Assembly: GCF_002029235.1 (NCBI RefSeq)
Contig: NZ_MZGV01000016.1
Span: forward strand, 1 to 64,000
Origin: Clostridium oryzae
Lineage (GTDB): Bacteria; Bacillota; Clostridia; Clostridiales; Clostridiaceae
DNA: 64,000 nucleotides
Direction of reading: 5' to 3'
Shown here: positions 9,102 through 17,294 of the stretch, one piece after another
How the letters are laid out: each line of letters begins with the position of its first letter
Position numbering within the stretch: position 1 is the first letter of the stretch
Notes under the pieces: generated by a model
Databases searched by the model: none
What the model was told of the DNA's origin: nothing
What the model saw: the letters and a program-made list of their open reading frames with translations, nothing else
Program-made: the position numbers and the translations under genes

Positions 9102-9959
9102 ATGGCTGTAAAAATATTAACTGATAGCACTAGCTATATTAATGGAGCTTTAAAGAAAGAATTGGATATAACTGTAGTATCGCTTAGTGTAAAGTTTCCA
9201 GATGAAAGTTTCAAAGAAACAGAAATAAAAAATGAGGATTTCTATGATTTGATGGAGGAGAAAGGAATTCCCATATCTTCTCAACCGCCTGTGGGAGAAA
9301 TCTATGATGCAATGGATAAAATAGTATCAGCCGGAAACAAATTATTATGTATATTTATATCTTCAGAAATGAGTGGAACGTATTCCACAGCGCATCTAGC
9401 AAAAAATATGATATTAGATAAAAATCCTCAAGCTGAAATTAATATACTAGATTCACGTTCAAATTGTATGCAGTTAGGTTTTGCAGCAGTAATTGCTGCT
9501 AGAGCCGCGAAGATTGGAAAATCTCTTCAGGAAGTCACTGAAGAAGCTAAGCTTAACGTGAAAAGAAGCAGATTTTTGTTTATACCACATAACCTTAAAT
9601 ATTTACAAAAAGGTGGACGAATTGGTAGAGCCAGTGCTCTTATAGGAAATTTTCTTAAAATAATTCCTGTTTTAACAGTTGAGGATGGCGTTACATCCAT
9701 TCTTACAAAGGTTAGAACGAAGAAGAGCGCAGTAGATACGATGGTTCAAAGAATGGAATCTGACATAAGTGATTACGGCCTCGGAGAAGTTGTAGTACAT
9801 CACATAAACTGTATAGATGAGGCTAAGGATTTAGCTGAAAGGATACAGAACAGCTATGGCATTCCAGTGACTATAGTTGATATAGGTCCTGTAATAGGAG
9901 TGCATGTAGGACCGGGGGCTATAGGAATAGCATATTATACTAAAAATGATATGAGATAA
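9102..9959 (+). CDS. DegV family fatty-acid-binding protein
   Basis: A 285-residue protein. Family hallmarks are the N-terminal KILTDSTSYI (the DSTSD/S-type loop that contacts the fatty-acid carboxylate), SSQPPVGEI at about 61-69, and the C-terminal GPVIGVHVGPGAIGIAYY. DegV/FakB proteins bind fatty acids and can present them to the FakA kinase for phosphorylation. No fakA is visible in the window, so a FakB role is inference. The start has AGGAG at 9 nt, and a hairpin terminator follows directly. It lies just right of MITE copy A, which may separate it from older regulatory DNA. Confidence 0.88.
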   Translation: MAVKILTDSTSYINGALKKELDITVVSLSVKFPDESFKETEIKNEDFYDLMEEKGIPISSQPPVGEIYDAMDKIVSAGNKLLCIFISSEMSGTYSTAHLAKNMILDKNPQAEINILDSRSNCMQLGFAAVIAARAAKIGKSLQEVTEEAKLNVKRSRFLFIPHNLKYLQKGGRIGRASALIGNFLKIIPVLTVEDGVTSILTKVRTKKSAVDTMVQRMESDISDYGLGEVVVHHINCIDEAKDLAERIQNSYGIPVTIVDIGPVIGVHVGPGAIGIAYYTKNDMR

Positions 9960-9964
9960 TTGAA

Positions 9965-9990
9965 GAATCGGCTATTGCCGATTTTTTTAA
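9965..9990 (+). terminator. Rho-independent terminator after degV
   Basis: AATCGGC/GCCGATT with a 4-nt loop and seven T residues. Confidence 0.9.
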
Positions 9991-10227
9991 TCTTTAGGAA
10001 TTTATGTGAAAGATATATATTTAATATGAATTAATAATGAGCTTAATAAATTTCTAACTATGTGGAAAATAATAGGTACATAGGTTATAATTACATAAAG
10101 AATATATTTCCATTTACGAAATATATAATGTAACAAACGAGTTTTTTATAGCATGTCTTTAAAGAGCTTAAGACTAGTACTATGGTATAAGAAATTTGTT
10201 GGGTAACAAAATGAAGGGAGATGTATC

Positions 10228-11544
10228 ATGAAAAACAGATTTATTAAAAAAATTATTGGTATTACGTTGGGCTGCTTAATGTTATGTTCTGGCGTAGTCG
10301 TAAGTGCGAAGGATGGAGGGACAAGTAGCAATCCTGGGTATATTTATTATAGGAGTAATGGTAACCTATTTAAGGCAGCGGCTGATGGAAGCGGTAGTAT
10401 AGAGATAGTACCAAATTATGATTCTAAAAGAATAATACCTGCCAAGAAATATGTATATTATTATGCTGGTCAAAATTCAACAACACTTTTAAGAGTAGCT
10501 AATGATGGCTCTGAAAAACAGGGAAAACGATTCGCAGAAGATGTAGTTAATGTATATGCAGATGATAATAACATATATTATATGACTGATGAAGGCAAGA
10601 TATATGCCGCCGCATCTGACTGTGCGAGTGCTTCAGATGCTAAAGAAATAGCTGATATGGCAGATGTTAAGAACGGAAATACTTGGCTTGCTGCAATGAA
10701 TGGCAGAGTGTACTATAATTCACTAAAAAGCGGTAGAATAGATTATGTTACATCAGTTTCAGCTGATGGTACAGGTAAGAAGTATTTAGCTAAAGGTATA
10801 GTTTCGAGTAATTATTATTTGAAAAAAGATAGTAAAAGTGCTTATTTAATGGTAAATACAAAACCACAGGAAACTCGATACTCTACAAAATGTATGGTAA
10901 TGTATTCTATAAAGTTATCTACTGGAAGTGCAAAAGCAATTAATTCAAAGAAGCCTATTGATCATAATGCAGTTTCGTCAGGAAGATGGATAAATGGATA
11001 TTATGTATATAATAGCGGAATAAAAAATGGATCGAGCAATTTTAATTACAACTCAGGGAAGGCATATGCATTAAGCACTAGTGGAAAGACTATAAAAATA
11101 TATAAAAAATCAGCATATGAAGTAGCTAATTTAGGATCTAACAAAATAGTATTTAATGATGCAAGTGGTAATTCATATGCAGTAACGGTAAAAGGAAATA
11201 AAGTGTCTGCAGCAAAGAAGATAAGTGTAAAACTAACTTATCATGTTAGAAACCTTGGTGGACAAGATGATAAAAGCAATGCTACCTTATTTTCAGAATA
11301 TGGGATTTACAGTGTTAATTCTCAAATGAAACCTAAAAAACTTACTGGAATTGAATGGGATGAATGTTGGTATGATTGGTATGATGACAATACTGCAGTA
11401 GCAGGATTATTCTACATAAATGCAGGAGATAATAATTATCTTTATTATGCTACAGCTGATGGGAAGACTAATATAAGAGTTTCTACAGATAAGGTAACTC
11501 GTACTGAGGATATAGACGGAGTTTATTATATTTCTCAATACTAA
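10228..11544 (+). CDS. Secreted beta-propeller protein (DUF5050-like)
   Basis: A 438-residue exported protein. Residues 1-27 are a classic signal peptide (KK, hydrophobic core, cleavage after VSA). The mature part contains recurring short units of the form YIYYRSNGNLFKAAADGS, NIYYMTDEGKIYAA, RVYYNSLKSGRIDYVTSVSADG and LFYINAGDNNYLYYATADG. These are the tyrosine-rich blades of the DUF5050/LRP1-like beta-propeller found in many clostridial exoproteins. No catalytic motif is evident. The ATG has AAGGGAG at 8 nt. It is monocistronic and ends in a strong bidirectional terminator. The role is unknown; surface sensing or binding is a guess. Confidence 0.8.
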   Translation: MKNRFIKKIIGITLGCLMLCSGVVVSAKDGGTSSNPGYIYYRSNGNLFKAAADGSGSIEIVPNYDSKRIIPAKKYVYYYAGQNSTTLLRVANDGSEKQGKRFAEDVVNVYADDNNIYYMTDEGKIYAAASDCASASDAKEIADMADVKNGNTWLAAMNGRVYYNSLKSGRIDYVTSVSADGTGKKYLAKGIVSSNYYLKKDSKSAYLMVNTKPQETRYSTKCMVMYSIKLSTGSAKAINSKKPIDHNAVSSGRWINGYYVYNSGIKNGSSNFNYNSGKAYALSTSGKTIKIYKKSAYEVANLGSNKIVFNDASGNSYAVTVKGNKVSAAKKISVKLTYHVRNLGGQDDKSNATLFSEYGIYSVNSQMKPKKLTGIEWDECWYDWYDDNTAVAGLFYINAGDNNYLYYATADGKTNIRVSTDKVTRTEDIDGVYYISQY

Positions 11545-11551
11545 GATAAAT

Positions 11552-11602
11552 AAAAAGAGATAGGCTGCACAACAGAGTTGTGCACAGCCTATCTCTTTTT
11601 TA
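11552..11602. terminator. Bidirectional terminator between convergent genes
   Basis: AAAAAGAGATAGGCTG (11552-11567) pairs with CAGCCTATCTCTTTTT (11585-11600). The stem continues through TGCACAAC/GTTGTGCA with one bulged base. T-runs lie on both strands. Confidence 0.92.
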
Positions 11603-12124
11603 TAAATGTAATAAGTCATCTTTAGAAATCCAGCATTCTTTAGAAATCACAAAATTCTTTCTAAGTTTATTCTTACTGGTTTTAAGTACATGTCTTAAGA
11701 GGTTTTCCCATATGGAAGTGAAAATTCTTCTTATCGGATTCTGTATTTCCATAGTTTCAAAACCGCATCTCGAGGTTATATGAAAGAATGCTGAAATACC
11801 ATAAACAGCTTTTACATTCTTGAAATTTTGCTGCTCAGTAAAACATTTTTTCAAAACATTTATTTCAGACTTAAAGCTTCTTACTAAATTTACGTAACTA
11901 GTGGTGTTTATGTTTTTCAAATTTTTATTATCTATATGTATTTCGATTACAATATCACCCTTGTTAATTATAGTAGAATTTTTAAGCTGCAGTGTTTTTC
12001 CTTTGTATCTATGCTTACTTATATATAGGAAATTTGTAGTAGTGTAAGGTATATGAGTCCAACCACATAGTCTTACAATAAGATTATCTATACCTGAAAT
12101 TAACGGCTTAAATACATTGTTCAT
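11600..12124 (-). CDS. YkoP-like protein
   Basis: A 174-residue protein without signal peptide or clear membrane span. Sequence features (GDIVIEIHIDN at about 57-67, NVKAVYGISAFFHITSRCGFE, NPIRRIFTSIWENLLRHVLKT) and position directly after a polysaccharide deacetylase match the YkoP-like domain, which occurs beside or fused to such deacetylases in Bacillus and clostridia. It is the second gene of a minus-strand operon, 44 bp after the deacetylase, with GGAGGA upstream of its ATG. Biochemical function is unknown; a supporting role in cell-wall or exopolysaccharide deacetylation is inferred from context. Confidence 0.65.
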   Translation of the reverse strand: MNNVFKPLISGIDNLIVRLCGWTHIPYTTTNFLYISKHRYKGKTLQLKNSTIINKGDIVIEIHIDNKNLKNINTTSYVNLVRSFKSEINVLKKCFTEQQNFKNVKAVYGISAFFHITSRCGFETMEIQNPIRRIFTSIWENLLRHVLKTSKNKLRKNFVISKECWISKDDLLHL

Positions 12125-12168
12125 TCTAAATTATCCTCCGTCAAGCTTAAAATATATTTATGACAGAA

Positions 12169-12843
12169 CTATAAATCCTTTGCCATAGCAAAATTAAACC
12201 CTTCCTTTTTAAGAATGGGCAAAATAGTTTTCAGCGCACTTATAGTTCGCTTAGGTGCATGATTTGCACCCCTACCATCATGAAGCAAGATGATATCACC
12301 AGGTTTTACTTTTTTTATAATTTTGTGCTTTATATAATCTGAGTTAACCCAACGGCTCCAGTCCATTGCATGAAGAGACCATAATATGATTTTGAAATTA
12401 TGAATTTTAGCGTAGTGACATGTAACTGGATTGAACATTCCCCAAGGAGGTCTGAAAACTTTAACGTCAACCCCAAGTTCACCTAATATTTTGATGGATT
12501 TCTCTAAATCTTTTTTTGTTTTCATTGGGCTTGTAAATATGGCATTAGTATGTTTTAAAGAATGAAGACCGATGCAGTGACCCTCTGAAACAATTCTTTT
12601 TATCAAATAAGGATATTTTTGAGCTTGACTAGCTAGTACAAAAAAAGTGCACTTAACGTTATTTTTCTTTAGTACATCCAAAAGCTCTGGAGTATAACGT
12701 GGATCAGGACCGTCATCGAAAGTAAGAACAACAGTATTGCTTTCAGGATGAAATTTTTTGATAACCTTACTAGAAAAAAGCCTATAACGCAGGTTGGGAA
12801 AGACGACATATACTAATATCAAAGTCAGGATACCTAAATCCAT
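12169..12843 (-). CDS. Polysaccharide deacetylase family protein (NodB homology)
   Basis: A 224-residue membrane-anchored or secreted carbohydrate esterase 4 enzyme. A hydrophobic N-terminus (residues 3-16) is followed by the catalytic motifs in order: TFDDGPDPRYTPE (about 40; Asp base and metal Asp), HSLKH (the metal-binding HxxxH), RPPWG, a Trp-containing segment (LWSLHAMDWSRW), and LLHDG with its catalytic His. Such enzymes deacetylate N-acetylglucosamine or muramic acid residues of wall polymers; the natural substrate is not visible from sequence. It is the first gene of an operon with the YkoP-like protein. Confidence in family is high. Confidence 0.88.
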   Translation of the reverse strand: MDLGILTLILVYVVFPNLRYRLFSSKVIKKFHPESNTVVLTFDDGPDPRYTPELLDVLKKNNVKCTFFVLASQAQKYPYLIKRIVSEGHCIGLHSLKHTNAIFTSPMKTKKDLEKSIKILGELGVDVKVFRPPWGMFNPVTCHYAKIHNFKIILWSLHAMDWSRWVNSDYIKHKIIKKVKPGDIILLHDGRGANHAPKRTISALKTILPILKKEGFNFAMAKDL

Positions 12844-12971
12844 AATGTCATCGACCTTTCCGAAAATATAAAAATATAAAAGCGTTTAATGTTTTTATAT
12901 AAATATTATAACTTTAACTATTTTATGTCAATCGTTAGTAAAAGTATGAACTGGTACAGATAGGATGATAA

Positions 12972-14183
12972 TTGATCTTATATTATAGTATAATTAAGGA
13001 CAGGCATATTATAAAATTATATATGAATAAGCTTTCTATAAAAGCTGATATAGGATGTGAGATATTGGAAGTATTTATTGTTATATATAAAGCTATTATA
13101 ACTGTTTACTTTATCATAACTTGTTTACAAAATCCTCAATATAAGTTTTCACAAGTAGAAATCATAGTGGCAGTGCTGCTCATCTATATTATAATTAATG
13201 TACTTAAAGAAATAATTGAACCAGAGAGCGTTAAGAATGTCCTTATAGGTTTAGCTATGGTAATTATTGCTATAGGATATTACTATGGCATTAAGCTATT
13301 TATAATATTTTGGTCACTAAGCTTCATCGAACTATTATATGCTAAAATTAGTAAGGTTATCATCGGTGTAATATTTGTTCTTCAAGGTATATTTATTTTT
13401 CATAGCTCATATATTAATCAATTCATACTATTTTCATGTTTGAGTTTCTTCTTTTATGATCTTTTGCAGAAAAGTTTTAACAGGATAAGTAACATTTTGA
13501 TAGATAATGAAAAGCTAAGAAGCAAGAATGAAATGCTTATGATAAATCTTGAAAGCAGTGAGAAATTGGAACAGCAGATGGTATATACATCTAAACTGGA
13601 GGAGCGAAATAAAGTTGCTCAAGAGATACATGATAAGATAGGACATACTATTTCAGGAAGCACTATGCAGCTAGAAGCTGCTAAGATGCTCTTAGAAGTG
13701 GATCAAGAAAAGGCTAAAACATTAATCCAAATTACGATAGATGTATTAAGAGATGGAATGGAAAATATAAGGAGTACGTTAAGAAGTATTAAACCTGCGA
13801 TTGAACAAATGGGAATAAATAATCTGGATTTATCATTAAGTAAATTTTCCAAGAGTTCAGGTATAAAGTCCAATTTATTTTGTGAAGGAAATCTGGATGT
13901 AATATCTTTTAAGCAGTGGAAAGTAATTTATGATAATGTGAATGAGAGCCTTACTAATGCTATTAAATATTCTGCAGCAAAGAGTTTATCGGTAAAAATA
14001 CAGATACTTAACAAATTTATAAAGGTAGAAGTTAAAGATGACGGAAAAGGATGCGATGTCTACTCAAAAGGACTAGGTTTGATGGGTATGGATGAAAGAA
14101 CGGCGGGTGTTAATGGAAAATTGATAGTAGATGGTTCAGATGGATTTTCAGTGATAACGCTTTTGCCGATAGTAAGGGAGTGA
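12972..14183 (+). CDS. Membrane sensor histidine kinase, NarL/HisKA_3 type
   Basis: About 385-403 residues. The N-terminal part holds five or six hydrophobic segments. A coiled-coil stretch comes next, then the HisKA_3 dimerisation domain with the phospho-acceptor in QEIHDKIGHTISG, and a HATPase domain with N box (VNESLTNAIKYS) and G boxes (DDGKGCD, GLGLMGMDERT). The start is uncertain: TTG at 12972 opens the frame, but a TATAAT-like box around 12989 would place transcription after it and favour ATG 13023. Its stop overlaps the response regulator region, so the two are coupled. With the downstream ABC-2 genes it resembles drug or envelope-stress modules; the signal is unknown. Confidence 0.85.
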   Translation: MILYYSIIKDRHIIKLYMNKLSIKADIGCEILEVFIVIYKAIITVYFIITCLQNPQYKFSQVEIIVAVLLIYIIINVLKEIIEPESVKNVLIGLAMVIIAIGYYYGIKLFIIFWSLSFIELLYAKISKVIIGVIFVLQGIFIFHSSYINQFILFSCLSFFFYDLLQKSFNRISNILIDNEKLRSKNEMLMINLESSEKLEQQMVYTSKLEERNKVAQEIHDKIGHTISGSTMQLEAAKMLLEVDQEKAKTLIQITIDVLRDGMENIRSTLRSIKPAIEQMGINNLDLSLSKFSKSSGIKSNLFCEGNLDVISFKQWKVIYDNVNESLTNAIKYSAAKSLSVKIQILNKFIKVEVKDDGKGCDVYSKGLGLMGMDERTAGVNGKLIVDGSDGFSVITLLPIVRE

Positions 14184-14191
14184 ATTTATTA

Positions 14192-14809
14192 GTGATTAGA
14201 TTACTTATAGCAGATGACGATTCGTTAATAAGAGAAAGTTTAAAGATTATCATTGGAATGGATAAAGAATTCGACATACTTGCAGCAGTTGAAAATGGGA
14301 AACAAGCAGTAGAGTTTTGTGAAAGCCACGATGTGGATGTAGCTATACTGGATGTCAGAATGCCTATTATGAATGGAGTAGAAGCGATCAGAGAGATTAA
14401 TAAATCCACACAAACCAAGTGCCTTATACTAACAACCTTTGATGAAGATGAGTATATTAAGGATGCTATAAGCTACGGAGCTAAGGGATATATTCTCAAA
14501 AATAACACTCCGGATAAAATAAAAGATGCCATAAGAGTTGTCTACAACGGCAGCAGTGTTATGCAGGACGTGGTTATGGAAAAGGTCAAAAGCGGGTTTA
14601 ATAAGGTAAAAATAGATGTGACTAAATTTACAGAAAGAGAATTGGATATAATGGAAGCTATAAGCGAAGGACTATCTAATAAAGAGATTGCGGCCAAGCT
14701 ATTTATATCTGAAGGTACAGTAAAAAATTATATAAGCACTATACTAGACAAGACCGGATTGGATCACAGGACACAGATAGCTATATATTACATTAAAGGA
14801 AAGGTTTAA
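14192..14809 (+). CDS. NarL/LuxR-type response regulator
   Basis: About 205 residues. The receiver domain has the acidic pocket ADDD near the start, the phosphoryl-acceptor Asp in AILDVRMP, and Thr/Lys in LTTFD and GYILK. A LuxR-type HTH follows at the C-terminus (FTERELDIMEAISEGLSNKEIAAKLFISEGTVKNYI). GTG 14192 is favoured because the AAGGGAG site at 14174-14180 is correctly spaced; GTG 14180 is an alternative that overlaps the kinase stop. It is partner of the upstream kinase and likely regulates the ABC-2 operon that follows after a 400-bp leader. Confidence 0.87.
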   Translation: MIRLLIADDDSLIRESLKIIIGMDKEFDILAAVENGKQAVEFCESHDVDVAILDVRMPIMNGVEAIREINKSTQTKCLILTTFDEDEYIKDAISYGAKGYILKNNTPDKIKDAIRVVYNGSSVMQDVVMEKVKSGFNKVKIDVTKFTERELDIMEAISEGLSNKEIAAKLFISEGTVKNYISTILDKTGLDHRTQIAIYYIKGKV

Positions 14810-14850
14810 AAAGAGAAAAGAGTATAGAGTAAAGAGAAAAGTGAAGGTGA

Positions 14851-14876
14851 AAAATCGGTGGTAGCCGATTTTTTTA
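14851..14876 (+). terminator. Rho-independent terminator after the response regulator
   Basis: AATCGG/CCGATT hairpin with seven T. It is preceded by a purine-rich AGAGTAAAGAGAAAAGTGAAGG tract like those inside the MITE copies. Confidence 0.85.
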
Positions 14877-15071
14877 ATTATAAGAAAGTTATATAAAATT
14901 CAACTGTGTTTGAATAAATTGTGTATGCTGTTAAAAGGATATAACTATATAATATGCGAAGTAATATGAAGATAACTCTTAAGAAAATACTATCAAATAA
15001 TTGAACAAGAAAAACTATTTGTGAGAAGTAATATAGAAAATAATACTTTGTAAATGCATAGAGTTGGCATA

Positions 15072-15133
15072 GGGTAGAAAGTGGTTGGAGGAGGCATTTT
15101 CCAGCCGACGGAAATCACTTTCTACCCTTTTTT
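15072..15133 (+). terminator. Strong hairpin in the ABC-2 leader (terminator 1)
   Basis: GGGTAGAAAGTG (15072-15083) pairs with CACTTTCTACCC (15116-15127) and six T follow. The loop arm carries GGTTGG..CCAGCC. It is preceded by GTTGGCATA, faintly like the lead-in of the long hairpin elements, but the core motif of that family is absent. Confidence 0.75.
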
Positions 15134-15150
15134 ATGACTTTTGTCATGCT

Positions 15151-15195
15151 TAAGAGGTTACTTTTCTAACTAACGAAAAGCAGCCTCTTATTTTA
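15151..15195 (+). promoter_or_regulatory. Second leader hairpin directly before the ABC-2 operon (candidate attenuator)
   Basis: TAAGAGG (15151-15157) pairs with CCTCTTA (15184-15190), with CTTTT/AAAAG inside and TTTTA after. It ends about 25 bp before the ATPase start codon, so a terminator here must be read through or bypassed for expression. No antiterminator partner was identified by eye. Confidence 0.5.
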
Positions 15196-15219
15196 TAATC
15201 TTATTAAGGGGTGAGAATA

Positions 15220-16155
15220 TTGGAAATAGTTAAGATAAATAACTTGACAAAGAAATATAAGGATTTTATTGCATTGGATAACATCAGTTTAAATATTAAA
15301 GAAGGAGAAATATATGGATTGCTAGGTCCAAATGGTGCAGGAAAGAGCACCACAATAAATATGATTTGCGGCCTTATTTCGATTACTAAAGGCGAAATAG
15401 CTATACTTGGTAAGAACTCGGTAAAAGAAGCAAATTTTACGAAGAAAAATATAGGAGTTGTGCCTCAGGATATAGCTATTTATGAGGATTTGACATGTAT
15501 TGAAAATGTGAAATTCTTTGCAAGTCTTTATGGGTTAAGGGGCAGTGTACTAGAAAAAAGTGCAAAGGAAGCTCTTGAATTTGTAGGATTATTAGATAAG
15601 GCAAAGGCTTTGCCTGACAGCTTTTCCGGAGGCATGAAGAGAAGGCTTAATATAGCTTGTGCTATTGCGCATACACCTAAACTCATTATTATGGACGAGC
15701 CGACAGTTGGAATAGATCCTCAATCGAGAAATCATATATTACAGGCTGTGAAAAAACTAAATGAGGACGGATGTACTATCATATATACAAGCCATTATAT
15801 GGAGGAGATAGAGCATATTTGCACTAGAATAGGGATTATTGATCATGGAAAACTCATAGCCGAAGGCAGTAAAGAAGAACTTAAATCTATAGTTACAGAT
15901 AAAAATACTGTATTTATCACTGCAAGTAATGTTGAAGATGTAAATGAAGAAGACATTCTGAAGATATCTGGAGTTATCGGTGTAGATATAAATGAAAATA
16001 CAGTAAAGATAGATTCTCAAAAGGACATAAACAACTTTGATAAATTGGTACTTTATTTTACTGAAAATAACATACGCATAAATAATTTAGAGAACAAAGT
16101 GCCGGATTTAGAGACTGTATTTCTGACACTTACAGGTCGAAAGCTTAGAGACTAG
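15220..16155 (+). CDS. ABC transporter ATP-binding protein (ABC-2 exporter)
   Basis: About 311 residues. Walker A is GPNGAGKST (about residues 37-45), the Q-loop is VVPQDIAIYED, the signature SFSGGMKRR, Walker B LIIMDEPTVGID, and the H-loop His is in YTSHYMEE. A C-terminal extension of about 80 residues is typical of drug/lantibiotic exporters of the DrrA/YvfR kind. A TTG start at 15220 is preferred (AAGGGG six nt upstream); GTG 15211 overlaps that site. It is the first gene of an ATPase-permease-permease operon downstream of a two-component system. It probably exports an amphiphilic drug or peptide, but substrate is unknown. Confidence 0.88.
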   Translation: MEIVKINNLTKKYKDFIALDNISLNIKEGEIYGLLGPNGAGKSTTINMICGLISITKGEIAILGKNSVKEANFTKKNIGVVPQDIAIYEDLTCIENVKFFASLYGLRGSVLEKSAKEALEFVGLLDKAKALPDSFSGGMKRRLNIACAIAHTPKLIIMDEPTVGIDPQSRNHILQAVKKLNEDGCTIIYTSHYMEEIEHICTRIGIIDHGKLIAEGSKEELKSIVTDKNTVFITASNVEDVNEEDILKISGVIGVDINENTVKIDSQKDINNFDKLVLYFTENNIRINNLENKVPDLETVFLTLTGRKLRD

Positions 16156-16165
16156 AGGTGAAGTG

Positions 16166-17293
16166 ATGAATATAGCAATTATTATTATTAAAGAGATAAA
16201 GCAGACCCTAAGAGATAAAAGGTCTATGGCAATGATGATATTATTTCCTATATTATTAATAGCTGTTTTAGGAGCAGCATTGAAGAGCGGTTTTAACAAC
16301 AACATTGGAAAAGCAGAAGTACTTTATAGTATAACCAGCAATTCGGAGGCAGCGAGAAGTTTTAAAACTAACATTATAGAAAAAGGTAAAGAATACAATA
16401 TAAACTTTAAAAAAACAAAAGATATAGAAAAAAGTAAGGAAGAACTTGGGAAAATTACGAAATATGATTCACTTATAGTTATGTCTGATGATAATAAAAT
16501 AAAAATCTATAGAAGCAGTGACAGCGGTTTGCTTTCAGGGTTGTCAAGCACTATAGTAAGATCATTTGCCCAAGAATACAACACAATAGCTAATATCGCT
16601 AAGGAAAATCCTGCAAAATTAAAACAGGTATTAACTTCTGGCGATGGGGACTCAGAATATACTAAAATTACATCCATCGGAGCTTTAAAAACTCCAACAT
16701 CTTTAGGATATTATGCAGTTACGATGACGACTCTTATTATAATGTATGGTGCAGTATATGGCTTATTAGGAATTACAAGTGAAAGACAGGAAAGAACACA
16801 AAATAGAATTCTAGCGGCGCCTATTAGAAAATACGAGTTTCTTGCAGGAAAAATGCTGGGTATTATGCTTAGCATTATGCTTCAGATAATTATAGAATTC
16901 TTAGTTACTAAATATATTATGGGAGTTTATTGGGGAAATGCTATACCACTGGTTCTCCTAGTACTTTTTTCGCAGATCGTAATGGTCGTCAGTTTAGGAA
17001 TTAGTTTGGGTTTTGTGTTTAAAAACCAAAATGCTGCGCGAAGCGTTATCGATGTGGGGACGCCTATAATGGTATTCCTAGCAGGCGGATATATACAAGT
17101 AGATAATATGGGTGGTCAAATTTTTCAGACAATAAGAAATATATCTCCTGTAAACTGGACTAATAAGGCTATATTCGGTACGGTGTATGGAGGAGACACA
17201 TCAAAAGTTCTGCCGGCAGTGTTTATAAACATGGCTATAGCTGCTGTTTTGATTATCATTTCTTCGATTATGTTTAGAAAGGAGGCAGCATAA
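16166..17293 (+). CDS. ABC-2 type permease subunit
   Basis: About 375 residues. An N-terminal membrane helix (MAMMILFPILLIAVLGAAL) is followed by a long extracytoplasmic loop (roughly 45-175). Five C-terminal helices then follow, with the ABC-2 motif ERQERTQNRILAAPIRKYEFLAGK between them, as in YhgE/YvfS-type permeases. It lies 10 bp after the ATPase and overlaps its ribosome site with the upstream stop; the next permease starts 1 bp after its stop. The two permeases are homologous in layout and presumably form a heterodimer. Confidence 0.85.
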   Translation: MNIAIIIIKEIKQTLRDKRSMAMMILFPILLIAVLGAALKSGFNNNIGKAEVLYSITSNSEAARSFKTNIIEKGKEYNINFKKTKDIEKSKEELGKITKYDSLIVMSDDNKIKIYRSSDSGLLSGLSSTIVRSFAQEYNTIANIAKENPAKLKQVLTSGDGDSEYTKITSIGALKTPTSLGYYAVTMTTLIIMYGAVYGLLGITSERQERTQNRILAAPIRKYEFLAGKMLGIMLSIMLQIIIEFLVTKYIMGVYWGNAIPLVLLVLFSQIVMVVSLGISLGFVFKNQNAARSVIDVGTPIMVFLAGGYIQVDNMGGQIFQTIRNISPVNWTNKAIFGTVYGGDTSKVLPAVFINMAIAAVLIIISSIMFRKEAA

Positions 17294-17294
17294 T

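Noticed and set aside
11600..11783. Plus-strand frame overlapping the YkoP-like gene
   Set aside because: Shadow of the minus-strand gene; no ribosome site and implausible composition.
15072..15133. Possible fifth member of the hairpin element family
   Set aside because: It shares only a GGCATA lead-in and a T-run; the GGAGYGARTTTAG and CGGAATTAG core motifs are missing, so it is called a plain terminator/leader hairpin.
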